Counted from the stretch's first letter, positions 9,387-19,181 are shown. The stretch: DNA of 64,000 nt from Comamonas testosteroni TK102 (GCF_000739375.1 NZ_CP006704.1:2046001-2110000), one strand, 5' to 3'. Numbers and translations are program-made. Notes: generated from the letters alone by a model not told the origin.

Positions 9387-10325
9387 TCAGGGTCGCCATT
9401 GTCCATCCGCTGCATTGGAAAAGCCGTTTCGCTGCACATGGTGGACCAGAAAATCAAGAAATATCCGGGTCTTGAGAGGCAGGTGCGTGCGGTGCGGGTA
9501 ATAGGCATAAAAGCCCGGAAAGCTGGCCCAATAGGGCTTCAGCACCTCAACCAGCTGGCCGGCATGGAAGGCGCCGCGCATGGATTCGCGCCAGCCGGTA
9601 ATCAGACCGACGCCATCAAGGGCCGCGCGCATGGCCGTGTCGCCATGATTGACGGTCAGCGGTCCGCTCACGGCACGTTCGCACAGTTTGCCGTCGATAT
9701 TGAATTCCCATTTGTAGACGGCGCCGCTGCTGCTCATGCGGTAGTTGATGCATTGATGATGCTCCAACTCATCAGGGTGTTGTGGAACGCCATGTGCCTG
9801 GAGGTAGGCGGGGGACGCGCCAAAGCTCATGGTCAGGTCCTGCGTGAGCGGCATGGCCACCATATCGCCCTCCAGCGATTCGCCATTGCGTATGCCAATG
9901 TCGAAGCCTTCGCGCACGATGTCCACAAAGCCATCGTCATAGACCAGCTCGACATGAATGTGCGGATGGTGTGCAAAGAATTCTGCGAGCATGGGTTCGA
10001 CCAGCACCTTGCCTGCAGGGTGGGAGATGGTAAGGCGCAAGGTGCCGCCTTCTACGCCGGCCTGGAGTTGAAGGTCCTCGGTCGCCTCGCGCAGGTTGGC
10101 GAGAGCCGGTGAGATGCGCTCCAGATAGATTCTTCCTGCCTCCGTCAGATTGACGCTGCGCGTTGTCCGATCGAACAAGCGCACATCCAGGCGGGTTTCC
10201 AGCTTTTTGATGGTTTGGGACAGGGCGGCAGGCGTGACTCCGATGGCATGGGCTGCATAGGTCAGGCTGCGATGCTGGGCCACCTGCTCAAAGGCTGCCA
10301 GATAGGCAAGTATTTCGGGCTTCAT
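9387..10325 (-). CDS. LysR-family transcriptional regulator
   Basis: The 312-residue protein has an N-terminal winged helix-turn-helix at about residues 5-62, including the LysR pattern SLTYAAHAIGVTPAALSQTI. A substrate-binding-like effector domain fills the rest. The ATG at 10325 places the helix-turn-helix at the usual distance from the start; the frame is open further upstream to 10472 without a LysR-like extension. The gene is divergent from the iorAB-like pair with a 150-base shared promoter region, so it most likely controls that pair. The effector is unknown. Confidence 0.9.
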   Translation of the reverse strand: MKPEILAYLAAFEQVAQHRSLTYAAHAIGVTPAALSQTIKKLETRLDVRLFDRTTRSVNLTEAGRIYLERISPALANLREATEDLQLQAGVEGGTLRLTISHPAGKVLVEPMLAEFFAHHPHIHVELVYDDGFVDIVREGFDIGIRNGESLEGDMVAMPLTQDLTMSFGASPAYLQAHGVPQHPDELEHHQCINYRMSSSGAVYKWEFNIDGKLCERAVSGPLTVNHGDTAMRAALDGVGLITGWRESMRGAFHAGQLVEVLKPYWASFPGFYAYYPHRTHLPLKTRIFLDFLVHHVQRNGFSNAADGQWRP

Positions 10326-10336
10326 GCCATCTATTT

Positions 10337-10351
10337 TTAAGTAAAGCTTAA
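10337..10351. promoter_or_regulatory. Candidate LysR box between lysR and iorA-like genes
   Basis: TTAAG and CTTAA arms separated by five bases make a 15-base palindrome of the T-N11-A type bound by LysR proteins. It lies 12 bases upstream of the lysR start and faces the divergent oxidoreductase genes, a normal position for autoregulation plus activation. Assignment is by pattern only. Confidence 0.45.
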
Positions 10352-10475
10352 TAACATAGATAGATTGCTTGGCTTTTTCTTTTGCATTGACTGACGCACA
10401 CTGCCTCTGCTTCGCGCGACTCCCACAAGCTCGCGCGGTAGCTTCCGTGTTGAAAAGCAAGAAAGAAAGCACCCC

Positions 10476-10940
10476 ATGCCTGTCAAATTCACTCTCAACG
10501 GCAAGCCAGTATCGGCCGATGTGGATCCTTCAACGCCCATCCTCTGGACCTTGCGTGACACGCTGGGCATGACCGGGACCAAGTTTGGTTGCGGCATGGC
10601 CATGTGCGGCGCTTGCACCGTGCATCTGAACGGCCAGGCCATACGATCGTGCATCACGCCCGTCTCGGCGGCGCAGGGGCAGAAGGTCACCACCATCGAA
10701 GCGCAGGCCGCAGACAAGGTGGGCAAGGCTGTTGAGGATGCATGGGTGCGCCACGACGTGGCTCAATGCGGCTATTGCCAAAGTGGGCAGATCATGAGTG
10801 CCACCGCGCTGCTCAGCAGCAATCGCCGACCCAGCGATGCTGATATCGATGCTGCCATGGCGGGCAATATCTGCCGCTGCGGAACCTATGCACGCATCCG
10901 TGCAGCCATCCACGATGCGGCCAAAGACCTGTCGGCCTGA
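10476..10940 (+). CDS. iorA: (2Fe-2S) small subunit of a xanthine dehydrogenase-family oxidoreductase (IorA-like)
   Basis: The 154-residue protein has two iron-sulfur domains. The plant ferredoxin-type cluster motif FGCGMAMCGACTVH sits near residues 38-51 with a further Cys near 62. The C-terminal four-helix cluster motifs are CGYC near 97 and CRC near 136. This is the two-domain small subunit of molybdenum hydroxylases that lack a FAD subunit, such as isoquinoline 1-oxidoreductase. It passes electrons from the molybdenum subunit to an external acceptor. A purine-rich AAGAAAG tract precedes the ATG. The partner gene follows after 19 bases. The actual substrate cannot be read from sequence. 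Confidence 0.88.
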   Translation: MPVKFTLNGKPVSADVDPSTPILWTLRDTLGMTGTKFGCGMAMCGACTVHLNGQAIRSCITPVSAAQGQKVTTIEAQAADKVGKAVEDAWVRHDVAQCGYCQSGQIMSATALLSSNRRPSDADIDAAMAGNICRCGTYARIRAAIHDAAKDLSA

Positions 10941-10959
10941 AGAATAAGGAGTACATCCC

Positions 10960-13221
10960 ATGCCTATTCCTCAGCATTTTTTTGCAGATCTGCCCAAAGG
11001 TCTGCGCGCGCTCGCAGCTGACACGCTGGATACTGGCTCGAAGCTTGAGCGGCGCGAGTTTCTCAAGTTGGCGACGGCCTCGGGTTTTGCGCTGGGCATA
11101 TTCCCCGCCGCTGCAACGGCCCAGACGAGGGGCGATGAGCAGGTTGCTGCCAGCGCGCTCAAACCCACCCAGCAGCCCTCGGCTTTCGTGAAGATCGGTC
11201 GTGATGGTGTGGTGACGATCACGATCAACCGACTGGAATTTGGCCAGGGTGTGCAAACCGGCCTGCCCATGGTGCTGGCCGAAGAGCTGGACGCCGACTG
11301 GTCCAAGGTGCAGGGCGTGCACGGCAATGCCGATCCCGCCTATGTGGACCCGGTCATGGGGATGCACTTGACGGGCGGCTCCACCGCCATCAAGAACTCC
11401 TATGTCCAGTACCGGGAGCTGGGCGCGCGCACCCGCGCCATGCTGCTTGCCACGGCGGCCAGGCGTTGGGGCGTGGACCCACAGTCCTTGCGCACGCAGG
11501 CAGGGCAGGTGATCGGCCCCAAGGGCAGGAAACTGGGCTACGGCGAGCTGGCCGATGAAGCCATGAAGATGCCGGTCCCGCAGCAGGTGGTGCTCAAGGA
11601 CGCCAAGGACTTTCGCATCATCGGCCGAGCCACGGGACGGCTCGATGCACGCGCCAAGTCCAGCGGCAGGCAGTCCTACGGCATTGACATGCATCTGCCT
11701 GGAATGCTGACTGCGGTGGTGGCGCATCCGCCGGTGTATGGCAGCAAGATCCAGTCGGTGGACGATGCGGCAGCCAAGGCCATCAAGGGCGTGCGCGCGG
11801 TACTGCGTGTGCCCAGCGTGTGGGGCGGCGAGCTGGTTGCGGTGCTGGCCGATGGCTACTGGCCTGCCAAGCAAGGACGCGATGCCTTGAAAGTCCAGTG
11901 GGACAGCAGCGCTGTAGGCAAAGTCGATTCGGTGCAGCAACTGGCCCAGTATCGTGAACTTGCCAAGCGGCCGGGCGCGCCGAAGTTTGATGCCGATGTT
12001 TCGGCGCTGGGCGGCGCAGCGCACAAAATCAGCGCTGAATATGTGTTTCCCTATCTTGCCCACACTCCGATGGAGCCGCTGAACTGCACGGTACGTGTGA
12101 CAGGAGCCGGAAAGGACGCCAGGGTCGAGCTTTGGCTGGGTACGCAGGCTCCGGGCTGGGAAGTGGCAACGGCTGCGCGCGTGCTCGGCGTGACCCCTCA
12201 GAATGTCCGCGTCAATGTGCAGATGGCGGGCGGTGGCTTCGGACGCCGTGCCAATCCGCGCAGCGACTATGTGGCCGAAGCCTGCGAGATTGCCAAGGCC
12301 GCCCGAGCTTCTGGTATCGACGCGCCGGTGCGCATGATCTGGAGCCGCGAGGACGATGTCAAGGGAGGCTATTACAGGCCCATGCATGTACATCGTGCCG
12401 AGATAGGTTTTGACGAGAAGGGGCGGGTGCTTGCCTGGGACCATGTGATCGTGGGCCAGTCGCTTGCCAAGGGCACGGCGTTTGAAGGTTTCATGCTCAA
12501 GAACGGCGTGGATACCACCACGGTTGAAGGCATGAAGGAGCCCTATGACCTGCCGATGCGACTGTCGGTTCATCATCCCGAGCTCAATGCACCGGTGCTT
12601 TGGTGGCGTAGCGTGGGATCTACCCACACTGCCTATGTGATGGAGACCCTGATTGACGAGATTGCCCGGGCCGTCAAAAAGGATCCTGTCGCGTATAGGC
12701 TGGAGCAGTTTGGCGAGCGCCATCCGCGCCATAAGGCTGCACTGCAGCTGGCGGTGGAAAAGTCGGGCTACGGAAAGCGGCAGCTGGCCGAGGGCAGGGC
12801 CTGGGGTGTGGCCGTGCATCAGTCTTTCGACTCGGTGGTCGCCTATGTGGTGGAGGCATCCGTGACTGAGGGCGCTCCCAAGCTGCATGCAGTCACCGCA
12901 GGCGTGCACTGCAATCTTGCGGTCAACCCTCGCAGCGTGGAGGCGCAGGTGCAAGGCGGAGCCTTGATGGGCCTTGGCATGTGCTTGCCCGGCGCTGCGA
13001 TCACATTCAAGGATGGTCAGGTGGAGCAGGGCAATTTCAATGACTACACCGTGGCCCGCTTGACGGACATGCCTGCGATCACGGTGCATATTGTGCCCAG
13101 TGCCGATGCCCCAACCGGCATGGGTGAGCCAGGTGTGCCGCCGCTGGCGCCGGCCTTTGCCAATGCCATTGCCAGGCTGAGCGGCCATACACCGCGCGAG
13201 CTTCCATTTCCCAAGGCCTAG
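10960..13221 (+). CDS. iorB: Molybdopterin-binding large subunit, xanthine dehydrogenase family (IorB-like)
   Basis: The 753-residue protein has an N-terminal twin-arginine-type signal, RREFLKLATASGFALG, near residues 28-43. It is followed by the two-part aldehyde oxidase/xanthine dehydrogenase molybdopterin fold. The glycine-rich GGGFGRR motif (about 426-432) and a late GMGEPGVPPLAPA segment carrying the conserved catalytic-type Glu are visible. With the small subunit it should hydroxylate an N-heteroaromatic or oxidise an aldehyde, probably in the periplasm. Folded export with the small subunit as passenger is typical of the family. No XdhC-like chaperone or cytochrome c gene is adjacent. 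It ends 23 bases before the convergent polymerase gene. Confidence 0.87.
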   Translation: MPIPQHFFADLPKGLRALAADTLDTGSKLERREFLKLATASGFALGIFPAAATAQTRGDEQVAASALKPTQQPSAFVKIGRDGVVTITINRLEFGQGVQTGLPMVLAEELDADWSKVQGVHGNADPAYVDPVMGMHLTGGSTAIKNSYVQYRELGARTRAMLLATAARRWGVDPQSLRTQAGQVIGPKGRKLGYGELADEAMKMPVPQQVVLKDAKDFRIIGRATGRLDARAKSSGRQSYGIDMHLPGMLTAVVAHPPVYGSKIQSVDDAAAKAIKGVRAVLRVPSVWGGELVAVLADGYWPAKQGRDALKVQWDSSAVGKVDSVQQLAQYRELAKRPGAPKFDADVSALGGAAHKISAEYVFPYLAHTPMEPLNCTVRVTGAGKDARVELWLGTQAPGWEVATAARVLGVTPQNVRVNVQMAGGGFGRRANPRSDYVAEACEIAKAARASGIDAPVRMIWSREDDVKGGYYRPMHVHRAEIGFDEKGRVLAWDHVIVGQSLAKGTAFEGFMLKNGVDTTTVEGMKEPYDLPMRLSVHHPELNAPVLWWRSVGSTHTAYVMETLIDEIARAVKKDPVAYRLEQFGERHPRHKAALQLAVEKSGYGKRQLAEGRAWGVAVHQSFDSVVAYVVEASVTEGAPKLHAVTAGVHCNLAVNPRSVEAQVQGGALMGLGMCLPGAAITFKDGQVEQGNFNDYTVARLTDMPAITVHIVPSADAPTGMGEPGVPPLAPAFANAIARLSGHTPRELPFPKA

Positions 13222-13244
13222 GAGCGTCAGGGCAAGGACCGGCA

Positions 13245-15623
13245 TCACTCAAAAAGCTCTCGCTGAGAGGATGTCAGGGTGGTGAAGTCCTCGCCCAGAG
13301 GAAACAGGATCGAGTCGGCGATCGGCTTGATCTGTTTCGCCAGATAGTGCTCGTAGTCGATGCGCGAGCGGCGGATTTCCAGGGGCTCGGGGCCATTTTT
13401 GGTCATGAGGTACTGGATCCAGCCGCCGTTCTGGTATTGCCGGGGCCTGCCCATGCGGTCGTTGTACTCATCCGCGATGCGAGCGGCACGCACCTGCGGC
13501 GGCACGTTGCTCACATAGGCATCCAGGCGGTGTCGCAGGCGTTTGCGGTAGATGAGCAGCTCATCCTTCCTGCCCGCCAGCGTCGCCTGGGCGTACTCGA
13601 TGACGAACTCGCGGTAAGGAGCGCCCTGGAAGACGCGGGAGAGCAAGCCCTCCTGGAACTGTCTTGCCAGCAGCGTCCAGTCGCTGCGTGCCATCTCCAG
13701 GCCCCGATAGATCATCGTCTCTTTGCCGTCCAGGTCGATGCTCAGGCCGGCGTAGCGCTTCTTGCTGCCAATGTCCGAGCCCCGGATGGTGGGCATGAAG
13801 AACTTCTTGTAGTGCGTGTCGAACTCGATTTCGAGAAAACTCTCAAGGTCCTGTTCCTGCCGCAAGGTTTGCGTCCACCAGGCGTTGATGTCTCTGGCCA
13901 GCTCCGCCGCGACGGCGTGTGCCTCCTCGTTGCTATGGGTGCGCTTGAGCCAGATGAAGATGGAGTCCGTGTCCCCGTAGATGACTTCGTATCCGCGTTG
14001 CTCGACCAGATCCCGGGTGAGCTTCACCATCTCATGGCCGCGCAAGGTAATGGCCGAAATCAGCTTGGGATTGAAGAAGCGGCACTCCGAAGCGCCCAGC
14101 ACTCCCGCGAACGAATTCATCACCAGCTTGAGGGCCTGGGACAAGGGCTCGTTCTTGGCGCGTTTGGCCTCATCGCGGGCTCGCCACAGCCGGGTCACGA
14201 TTTCCGGCAGAGCATGCTTCTCGCGCGAGAAGCGCGTGCTCAAGGGGCCCTTGATGAGTCCTTGGGAATCGCGGGCATGCAAGCCTTCGGTCAGGCCCAC
14301 AGGATCCACGAGAAAGGTTCGGATGATGGAGGGATAGAGGCTTTTGTAGTCCAGAACCACCACGGAGTCGTAGAAGCCGGGCTTGGAGTCCAGCACATAG
14401 CCGCCCGGGGAGGACTTGCCCTGGATATCGCCCACATTGGGGGCCACGTAGCCCAGGCGATGCATGCGCGGCAGATAGTGGTGGCTGAACGAGGCGATGG
14501 AGCCGCCGAAGTGATCGAGCTGCAGGCCTGTGGCGTGGGCTCGCTCCATGGCAAACTGCAGCAGCTTCGCCTTTTCGAAGATGCGCAGAACCAGTTCGCA
14601 GTCGCGCAGGTTGTAGCTGGCGAGCGCAGGCTTGTCCTGCTGGTAGCGCCGCTCTATCTCGGCCATCTTGTCGTACTCGTCTCCGATCTCCTTTCCTTCG
14701 CCCAGGAGCTCCTGCGAGACGTTCTCGAGGCTGAAGGAGGAAAAGCTCCAGACGGCGGCCCTGAGGGCCTCGATGCCGTCGATCACCGCGCGGCCCGGCA
14801 TGGGAGCGAAAAGATAGCCTTGCTTGCCTGGGTGGGTGCGCCACGCGATGGGCGTTCGTTCACGCCCCGGCAGCAAAGGGATTCCGCAGTCGTCCGCCGT
14901 CTTTTGCAATACGCGCAGGTCGAACTGAATGACGTTCCAGCCAACGATGACATCCGGGTCGTTGCGCGCAAACCAGTCATTGAGCTGCTTGATCATCTCC
15001 TGGCGGCTGGAGCAATACACCAGTGCAAAGCCCGTCGTCGGCTCAGGCTCGGAAGAGGGCTGCCCGAGCATGAACACCACGCGCTCGGCCATGCCGTCCA
15101 GTGCGATCGAATACAGATCCTGGTGCTGGCTTGTCTCGATGTCCAGCGACACCACTTTGAGTGTCGGCCTGAAATCCGGTGCGGGAACCAGCCTGCAGTC
15201 CAGCAGCGCGGCATTTTTTTCTGTGCGGCCACCCTGCACAGTGACGCCTGCAGTGATGAAGCGCTCCATCAAATAGCGTTCATGTGGCCGGACATCGGCC
15301 TCCAGAAGAGGAATGTCTTTTTGCTGGAGAGTGCGTTCAAGCCGCCGCAATTGGCGGAAGTTTTTCGCATAGATACCCAGTACCGGCTCTTGCTGAAAAC
15401 TTCTCAGCGAGAGGTCCCGCAGCTCGACTCCCGGCAGGGTTGAAAGCTGTGCATCCACCGCGGCTCTGTGCCGGGACTCGACGAAAGCCACTGAAGTCTG
15501 GGCGGTCAAAAGCACCTTCAGTGGGCCGTCATCCGTGGCCAGCCAGTATTCAAACTCGGCGCCCGCCGGCGTATCCCGCCAATTGCGGGTAAGAATGAAT
15601 CCCTGGCGTTCTGGAGATGACAC
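13245..15623 (-). CDS. polB: DNA polymerase II (family B)
   Basis: The 792-residue protein is close in length to E. coli Pol II. The 3'-5' exonuclease motif DIETS is at residue 161. Polymerase motif A (DYKSLYPSII) is near 425, motif B (KLVMNSFAG) near 505 and motif C (YGDTDS) at 549, so both exonuclease and polymerase centres look intact. Pol II is a DNA-damage-induced repair and restart polymerase. The start is a GTG at 15623 without a good Shine-Dalgarno, and I saw no LexA box in the short upstream region. It converges on the iorB-like gene. Confidence 0.95.
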   Translation of the reverse strand: MSSPERQGFILTRNWRDTPAGAEFEYWLATDDGPLKVLLTAQTSVAFVESRHRAAVDAQLSTLPGVELRDLSLRSFQQEPVLGIYAKNFRQLRRLERTLQQKDIPLLEADVRPHERYLMERFITAGVTVQGGRTEKNAALLDCRLVPAPDFRPTLKVVSLDIETSQHQDLYSIALDGMAERVVFMLGQPSSEPEPTTGFALVYCSSRQEMIKQLNDWFARNDPDVIVGWNVIQFDLRVLQKTADDCGIPLLPGRERTPIAWRTHPGKQGYLFAPMPGRAVIDGIEALRAAVWSFSSFSLENVSQELLGEGKEIGDEYDKMAEIERRYQQDKPALASYNLRDCELVLRIFEKAKLLQFAMERAHATGLQLDHFGGSIASFSHHYLPRMHRLGYVAPNVGDIQGKSSPGGYVLDSKPGFYDSVVVLDYKSLYPSIIRTFLVDPVGLTEGLHARDSQGLIKGPLSTRFSREKHALPEIVTRLWRARDEAKRAKNEPLSQALKLVMNSFAGVLGASECRFFNPKLISAITLRGHEMVKLTRDLVEQRGYEVIYGDTDSIFIWLKRTHSNEEAHAVAAELARDINAWWTQTLRQEQDLESFLEIEFDTHYKKFFMPTIRGSDIGSKKRYAGLSIDLDGKETMIYRGLEMARSDWTLLARQFQEGLLSRVFQGAPYREFVIEYAQATLAGRKDELLIYRKRLRHRLDAYVSNVPPQVRAARIADEYNDRMGRPRQYQNGGWIQYLMTKNGPEPLEIRRSRIDYEHYLAKQIKPIADSILFPLGEDFTTLTSSQRELFE

Positions 15624-15909
15624 GAAAGATGAAGTAAGGCGAGTGTGACTGCCTTGAACCGGAGTTCAAGGCCCTGATCGGGTGCGGCGGCATGAGCTTG
15701 CTGGGCCAGTCATCTGTTTTACAGAGGCACCGGCGAAATGATACTCAGCAATCAGGGTCAGGTCTTGCAACAGAGCTGCGTTGGCCGCTGCAATTCGGAC
15801 AAGTCGTTCTGTCTGAGAAGCCGACAGACCCCGAAGCCACCGAATCATGCATCCATGCATGGTCGGCAGGTATCCGGAAACCGGCTTCATCCGGAGTTTA
15901 GGAACGTCG
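15624..15909. other. Gap with a possible small minus-strand ORF
   Basis: The gap lies between two minus-strand genes. A frame at 15666-15890 (minus, 74 residues) has a protein-like middle section (WLRGLSASQTERLV and following hydrophobic residues) but no convincing ribosome site and no family I recognise. No clear promoter or terminator was found. Confidence 0.25.
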
Positions 15910-17202
15910 TTAATCCATATGCTCATCCAGGTCCAGCAGGGTGGCGGCCAGCACCTGGGTGCCGGCCAGGACCTGACCGGGGGAAGCCCACTCCACAGCG
16001 CTATGGCTGCGTCCTTCAAGACAGGGGATGAAGATCATCCCCGAGTGCCCCGCATGGGCAAGGTACATGGCATCGTGGCCGGCTCCGCTCGGCATGCGCC
16101 GACAGCCCAGCCCCAGCCGTCGCGCAGCTCGCTCCACGGCAGCCGTAATCTGCGGCGCGCAGGGGACAGGGTCCACGTGGGTGCGAGGCTCCACCCTCCA
16201 GTGCACGCCCAGTCGCTCGATAGCCGGGCCGCAGCGCCGCGCCAGTATTTCCCAGAACTCCTGCAGCAAGGGGGCATGGTTGCTGCGCACTTCCAGCATC
16301 ATGTCCACCTGGCCAGGCACGGTATTGCTGGCGTTGGGCGAGACGTTCAAGCGACCTACCGTGGCAACCACATAGTGAGTGGTGCTGCGGCTCCACTGCA
16401 ATGCCAGGCGCTGGGCCTGGCGAATCACTATGGCCGCTGCCACAAGAGCATCGCCGCGTTCGTGCATGGGCGTGGTCCCCGCATGGTCGGGCCGACCGTC
16501 GAAGTACAACTGGGCACGGCGTATGCCCACGATGTCGGTCACGGCGCCTATGGCCAGGCCTTCACGTTCCAGCATGGGTCCCTGTTCAATGTGCAGTTCT
16601 ACAAAGGCGGCAAAGCCTTGCTGGCGGCGGTCGGCTTCGGACAGCTCCTCAGGGCGGGCACCCAGGCGCTGCAGGGCCTGGCCCAGGGTGTCGCCCTGGC
16701 CGTCACTGGCAGCGAGCATGTCTGCGCTGAGCTGGCCGGCCATGGCGCGGCTGCCGACACAGGAGATTCCGTAGTCACTGGGCTCTTCGCAGAGGAAGTC
16801 GATCACCTCGAAGGGGTGCTTCAGCGTGATGTCCGCCTCCTGCAGTGCATGCGCCACTTCAAGGCCCGCCAGCACACCCAGAATGCCGTCGAAGCGTCCA
16901 CCGGCGTTCACGGTGTCGGTGTGCGAGCCCGTGGCCAGGGGCTTCAGGTCGTCGCTCCGACCGGGGCGGCGACCGATGAGGTTGCCGGCCGCATCCAGGC
17001 GAACCTGCAGGCCAGCGGCTTCGAGCTCTTCACGTAGCCAGGCACGTGCGGCCTGGTACTCCGGACTGAAGGCGCGGCGGGTCCAGGGCATATCAGGGCG
17101 GGTGAATCTGGCAAGGTCTTCGAGCCGGCGCCACAGGCGGTCGCCGTCAATTGGTGGCAAAGCCAGGGCAAGCCGAGGGGAGGAGGTGGAAGCGTTCTGC
17201 AT
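15910..17202 (-). CDS. M20-family Zn-dependent amidohydrolase (N-carbamoyl-L-amino acid hydrolase/allantoate amidohydrolase type)
   Basis: The 430-residue protein has the M20/AmaB family plan of a two-metal catalytic domain with an inserted dimerisation domain. Visible motifs are GSHTDTV (metal His and Asp), GRFDGILGVLAG (bridging Asp) and CEEPSDYG (catalytic Glu pair region). A later HIEQGP motif is also typical of the group. These enzymes hydrolyse N-carbamoyl amino acids, ureidoglycine-type compounds or allantoate in the cytoplasm. The gene is divergent from a LysR gene with only 42 bases between starts, so that regulator probably controls it. Choosing between carbamoylase and allantoate hydrolase needs a phylogeny. 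Confidence 0.88.
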   Translation of the reverse strand: MQNASTSSPRLALALPPIDGDRLWRRLEDLARFTRPDMPWTRRAFSPEYQAARAWLREELEAAGLQVRLDAAGNLIGRRPGRSDDLKPLATGSHTDTVNAGGRFDGILGVLAGLEVAHALQEADITLKHPFEVIDFLCEEPSDYGISCVGSRAMAGQLSADMLAASDGQGDTLGQALQRLGARPEELSEADRRQQGFAAFVELHIEQGPMLEREGLAIGAVTDIVGIRRAQLYFDGRPDHAGTTPMHERGDALVAAAIVIRQAQRLALQWSRSTTHYVVATVGRLNVSPNASNTVPGQVDMMLEVRSNHAPLLQEFWEILARRCGPAIERLGVHWRVEPRTHVDPVPCAPQITAAVERAARRLGLGCRRMPSGAGHDAMYLAHAGHSGMIFIPCLEGRSHSAVEWASPGQVLAGTQVLAATLLDLDEHMD

Positions 17203-17244
17203 GGAGTAATCTTCGCCCGAGATTTACCAACAAGGAATCTTTTG

Positions 17245-18192
17245 ATGCTTATGCAAGGTATTAGTGAAACTTTGGCTAATGCCCCTGCTTTGACGCTGCT
17301 CAGAAGCTTTTGTCTGGTCGTTCAGGAGCGCAGCTTTTCGCAGGCGGCAGAGCTGTTGCAGCTGTCCCAGCCGGCGGTCAGCCTGCAAGTGCGGCAACTG
17401 GAGCGTCAACTCGGTACACGTCTCATCGAACGCGTGGGGCGGCGTGCTGTACCGACGGCGGCGGGTCAGACCTTGCTTGAGCAGCTGCCTGCCGTGACCG
17501 TGGCGCTGGAGGGACTGGCACATGCGCTGAGTGCGCATGCGCGAGAGGTCAGCGGGCAGGTGCGTATAGGCACGGGCCTGACGGTGTGTCTCTATCTGCT
17601 TCCCGCCGTGCTGCGCCAGATACGGGCCAGCCATCCAGGCATCGATATCGTGGTGGTCACGGGCAATACCGAGGAGTGCGTAAAGCGCGTGGAGGACAAC
17701 AGCCTGGATCTTGCCCTGGTCACCTTGCCGGTCAGTCGCCGGGCCTTGCTGGCCACACCTGTGCTGCAGGATGACCTGGTAGCCGTAGCTCGCCCGGAGA
17801 TGCTGATGTCGAGTGATGCGGTTGCTGCGCGGGAGTTGAGGTCCCTGCCTCAGCTCGCCCTGCAGAAGTCAGCCAGCACGCGCGGGGTGGTCGATGCCTG
17901 GCTGCGCCGTGCTGGCGAACTCCCGCATCCTCAGATGGAGCTGGACAGTGTCGAAGCGCTCAAGGAGATGGCAGCCATAGGTCTGGGTTATGCCGTGATT
18001 CCGCGCATGGCCATGCAGGGTCGGGGAGCTCGCGATGACCTGGTGTCACGCCCTCTGACGCCCAGATTGCAACGAACACTGGCGATGGTGTTGCGCAAGG
18101 ACAAGCCGCTGAGTCGTCCCCTGTCCATGGTGTGCCAGAGTATTCAGGAGCATTGTGCGCAGTGGCTGAAGCAAGCCAAGACGTGTGGCTAG
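17245..18192 (+). CDS. LysR-family transcriptional regulator
   Basis: The 315-residue protein has a helix-turn-helix at about residues 16-75, with the LysR pattern SFSQAAELLQLSQPAVSLQV. A periplasmic-binding-like effector domain follows. AAGGA eight bases before the ATG at 17245 supports this start; a TTG at 17242 is an alternative. It is divergent from the M20 hydrolase and probably regulates it. The effector domain resembles CysB/CbbR-like members only in general fold. Confidence 0.88.
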   Translation: MLMQGISETLANAPALTLLRSFCLVVQERSFSQAAELLQLSQPAVSLQVRQLERQLGTRLIERVGRRAVPTAAGQTLLEQLPAVTVALEGLAHALSAHAREVSGQVRIGTGLTVCLYLLPAVLRQIRASHPGIDIVVVTGNTEECVKRVEDNSLDLALVTLPVSRRALLATPVLQDDLVAVARPEMLMSSDAVAARELRSLPQLALQKSASTRGVVDAWLRRAGELPHPQMELDSVEALKEMAAIGLGYAVIPRMAMQGRGARDDLVSRPLTPRLQRTLAMVLRKDKPLSRPLSMVCQSIQEHCAQWLKQAKTCG

Positions 18193-18317
18193 CTCAAGCG
18201 GCACCACAATGGTCGAGTCTGCCCTGGCTGCAAAAGCGTGGCCGAGTGCGGATCTGCGCTGTCGCGCCTGCATGGATGCCGTCGATTCGGTAGCGAGTCA
18301 TGACCCATGGACGGGGT

Positions 18318-19178
18318 TCAAGCGCCGGGCAGCCACATGCGTGCCTTGAGGTTCTCGAATACCTGGCGTGTGATCGGATTGACTACATGGCTGCGTATAT
18401 AGAGCTTGTAGACCAGATCCGGCAGCGGTGGCATGCCGTCGCCACTGCCTAGTACGCGCAGTCCGGGGTCCAGTTGTTCCACTCCGCGTGCGGTGACTCC
18501 CAGATCGGCGCGCAAGGCTGCGCGTATGCCCACCAGGCTGGTACAGGTATGGCGCGGTGTCCAGCCGATATCGGCGGCATCCAGTGCATCGCAGGCCAGG
18601 CGGCGAAAAATGCTGGGCCCGCTCGCCAGTACCAGCGGCACCGGCTTTCCGGGATCGTGCACATAGTTCGCGCCACACAACCAGACCGTGGGGCTGGAGC
18701 GGAGTGCGAAGCTCTCGAATGTGGTGTCGTCGCGATTGGAGATCACCAGATCCAGTTCCCCTTGCTTCAGGGACTCCATCAGGAAGGGACTGCGTTCCAT
18801 GTGGATGTCAATCTGCACACCGGGAAACTTCAGGGCAATCTCTTTCAACACCGGAGGAAGCATGGTGTCTGCAACGTCATGCGGCGCGCCTATCCGCACC
18901 AGACCCTCCAGATGGTGATGCCTGAGGCTGCTGATCGCTTCGTCATGGATGGCCAACATGCGTTGGGCATAGCCGAGCAGACGCTGGCCGTGTTCGGTCA
19001 AACGTTTCTGGCGCCCCTGCTTTTCAAAGAGTGTGTGTCCAACCTTGTCTTCCAGGCGCTGCATTTGCTGGGTGATTGCCGATTGCGTGCATCCCAGCTG
19101 CACGGCAGCGGCAGCGAAGCTCTGCTGACGGGCGATGGTTGCCAGCGTGCGCAGCTGGTCCAGATCCAGTGTGTCCAT
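18318..19178 (-). CDS. LysR-family transcriptional regulator of the sulfur cluster
   Basis: The 286-residue protein begins LDLDQLRTLATIARQQSFAA, typical of the LysR winged helix, with an effector domain from about residue 90. It is divergent from the cysteine dioxygenase/rhodanese/tctC/lyase genes, with 95 bases between its start and the TTG start of the dioxygenase remnant. It is the likely local regulator, perhaps sensing a sulfur compound. The effector is an inference from context. Confidence 0.88.
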   Translation of the reverse strand: MDTLDLDQLRTLATIARQQSFAAAAVQLGCTQSAITQQMQRLEDKVGHTLFEKQGRQKRLTEHGQRLLGYAQRMLAIHDEAISSLRHHHLEGLVRIGAPHDVADTMLPPVLKEIALKFPGVQIDIHMERSPFLMESLKQGELDLVISNRDDTTFESFALRSSPTVWLCGANYVHDPGKPVPLVLASGPSIFRRLACDALDAADIGWTPRHTCTSLVGIRAALRADLGVTARGVEQLDPGLRVLGSGDGMPPLPDLVYKLYIRSHVVNPITRQVFENLKARMWLPGA

Positions 19179-19181
19179 ATA

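Noticed and set aside
13347..15443. A 698-codon plus-strand frame opposite DNA polymerase II
   Set aside because: The minus strand has all polymerase and exonuclease motifs. The plus-strand product has no domain pattern.
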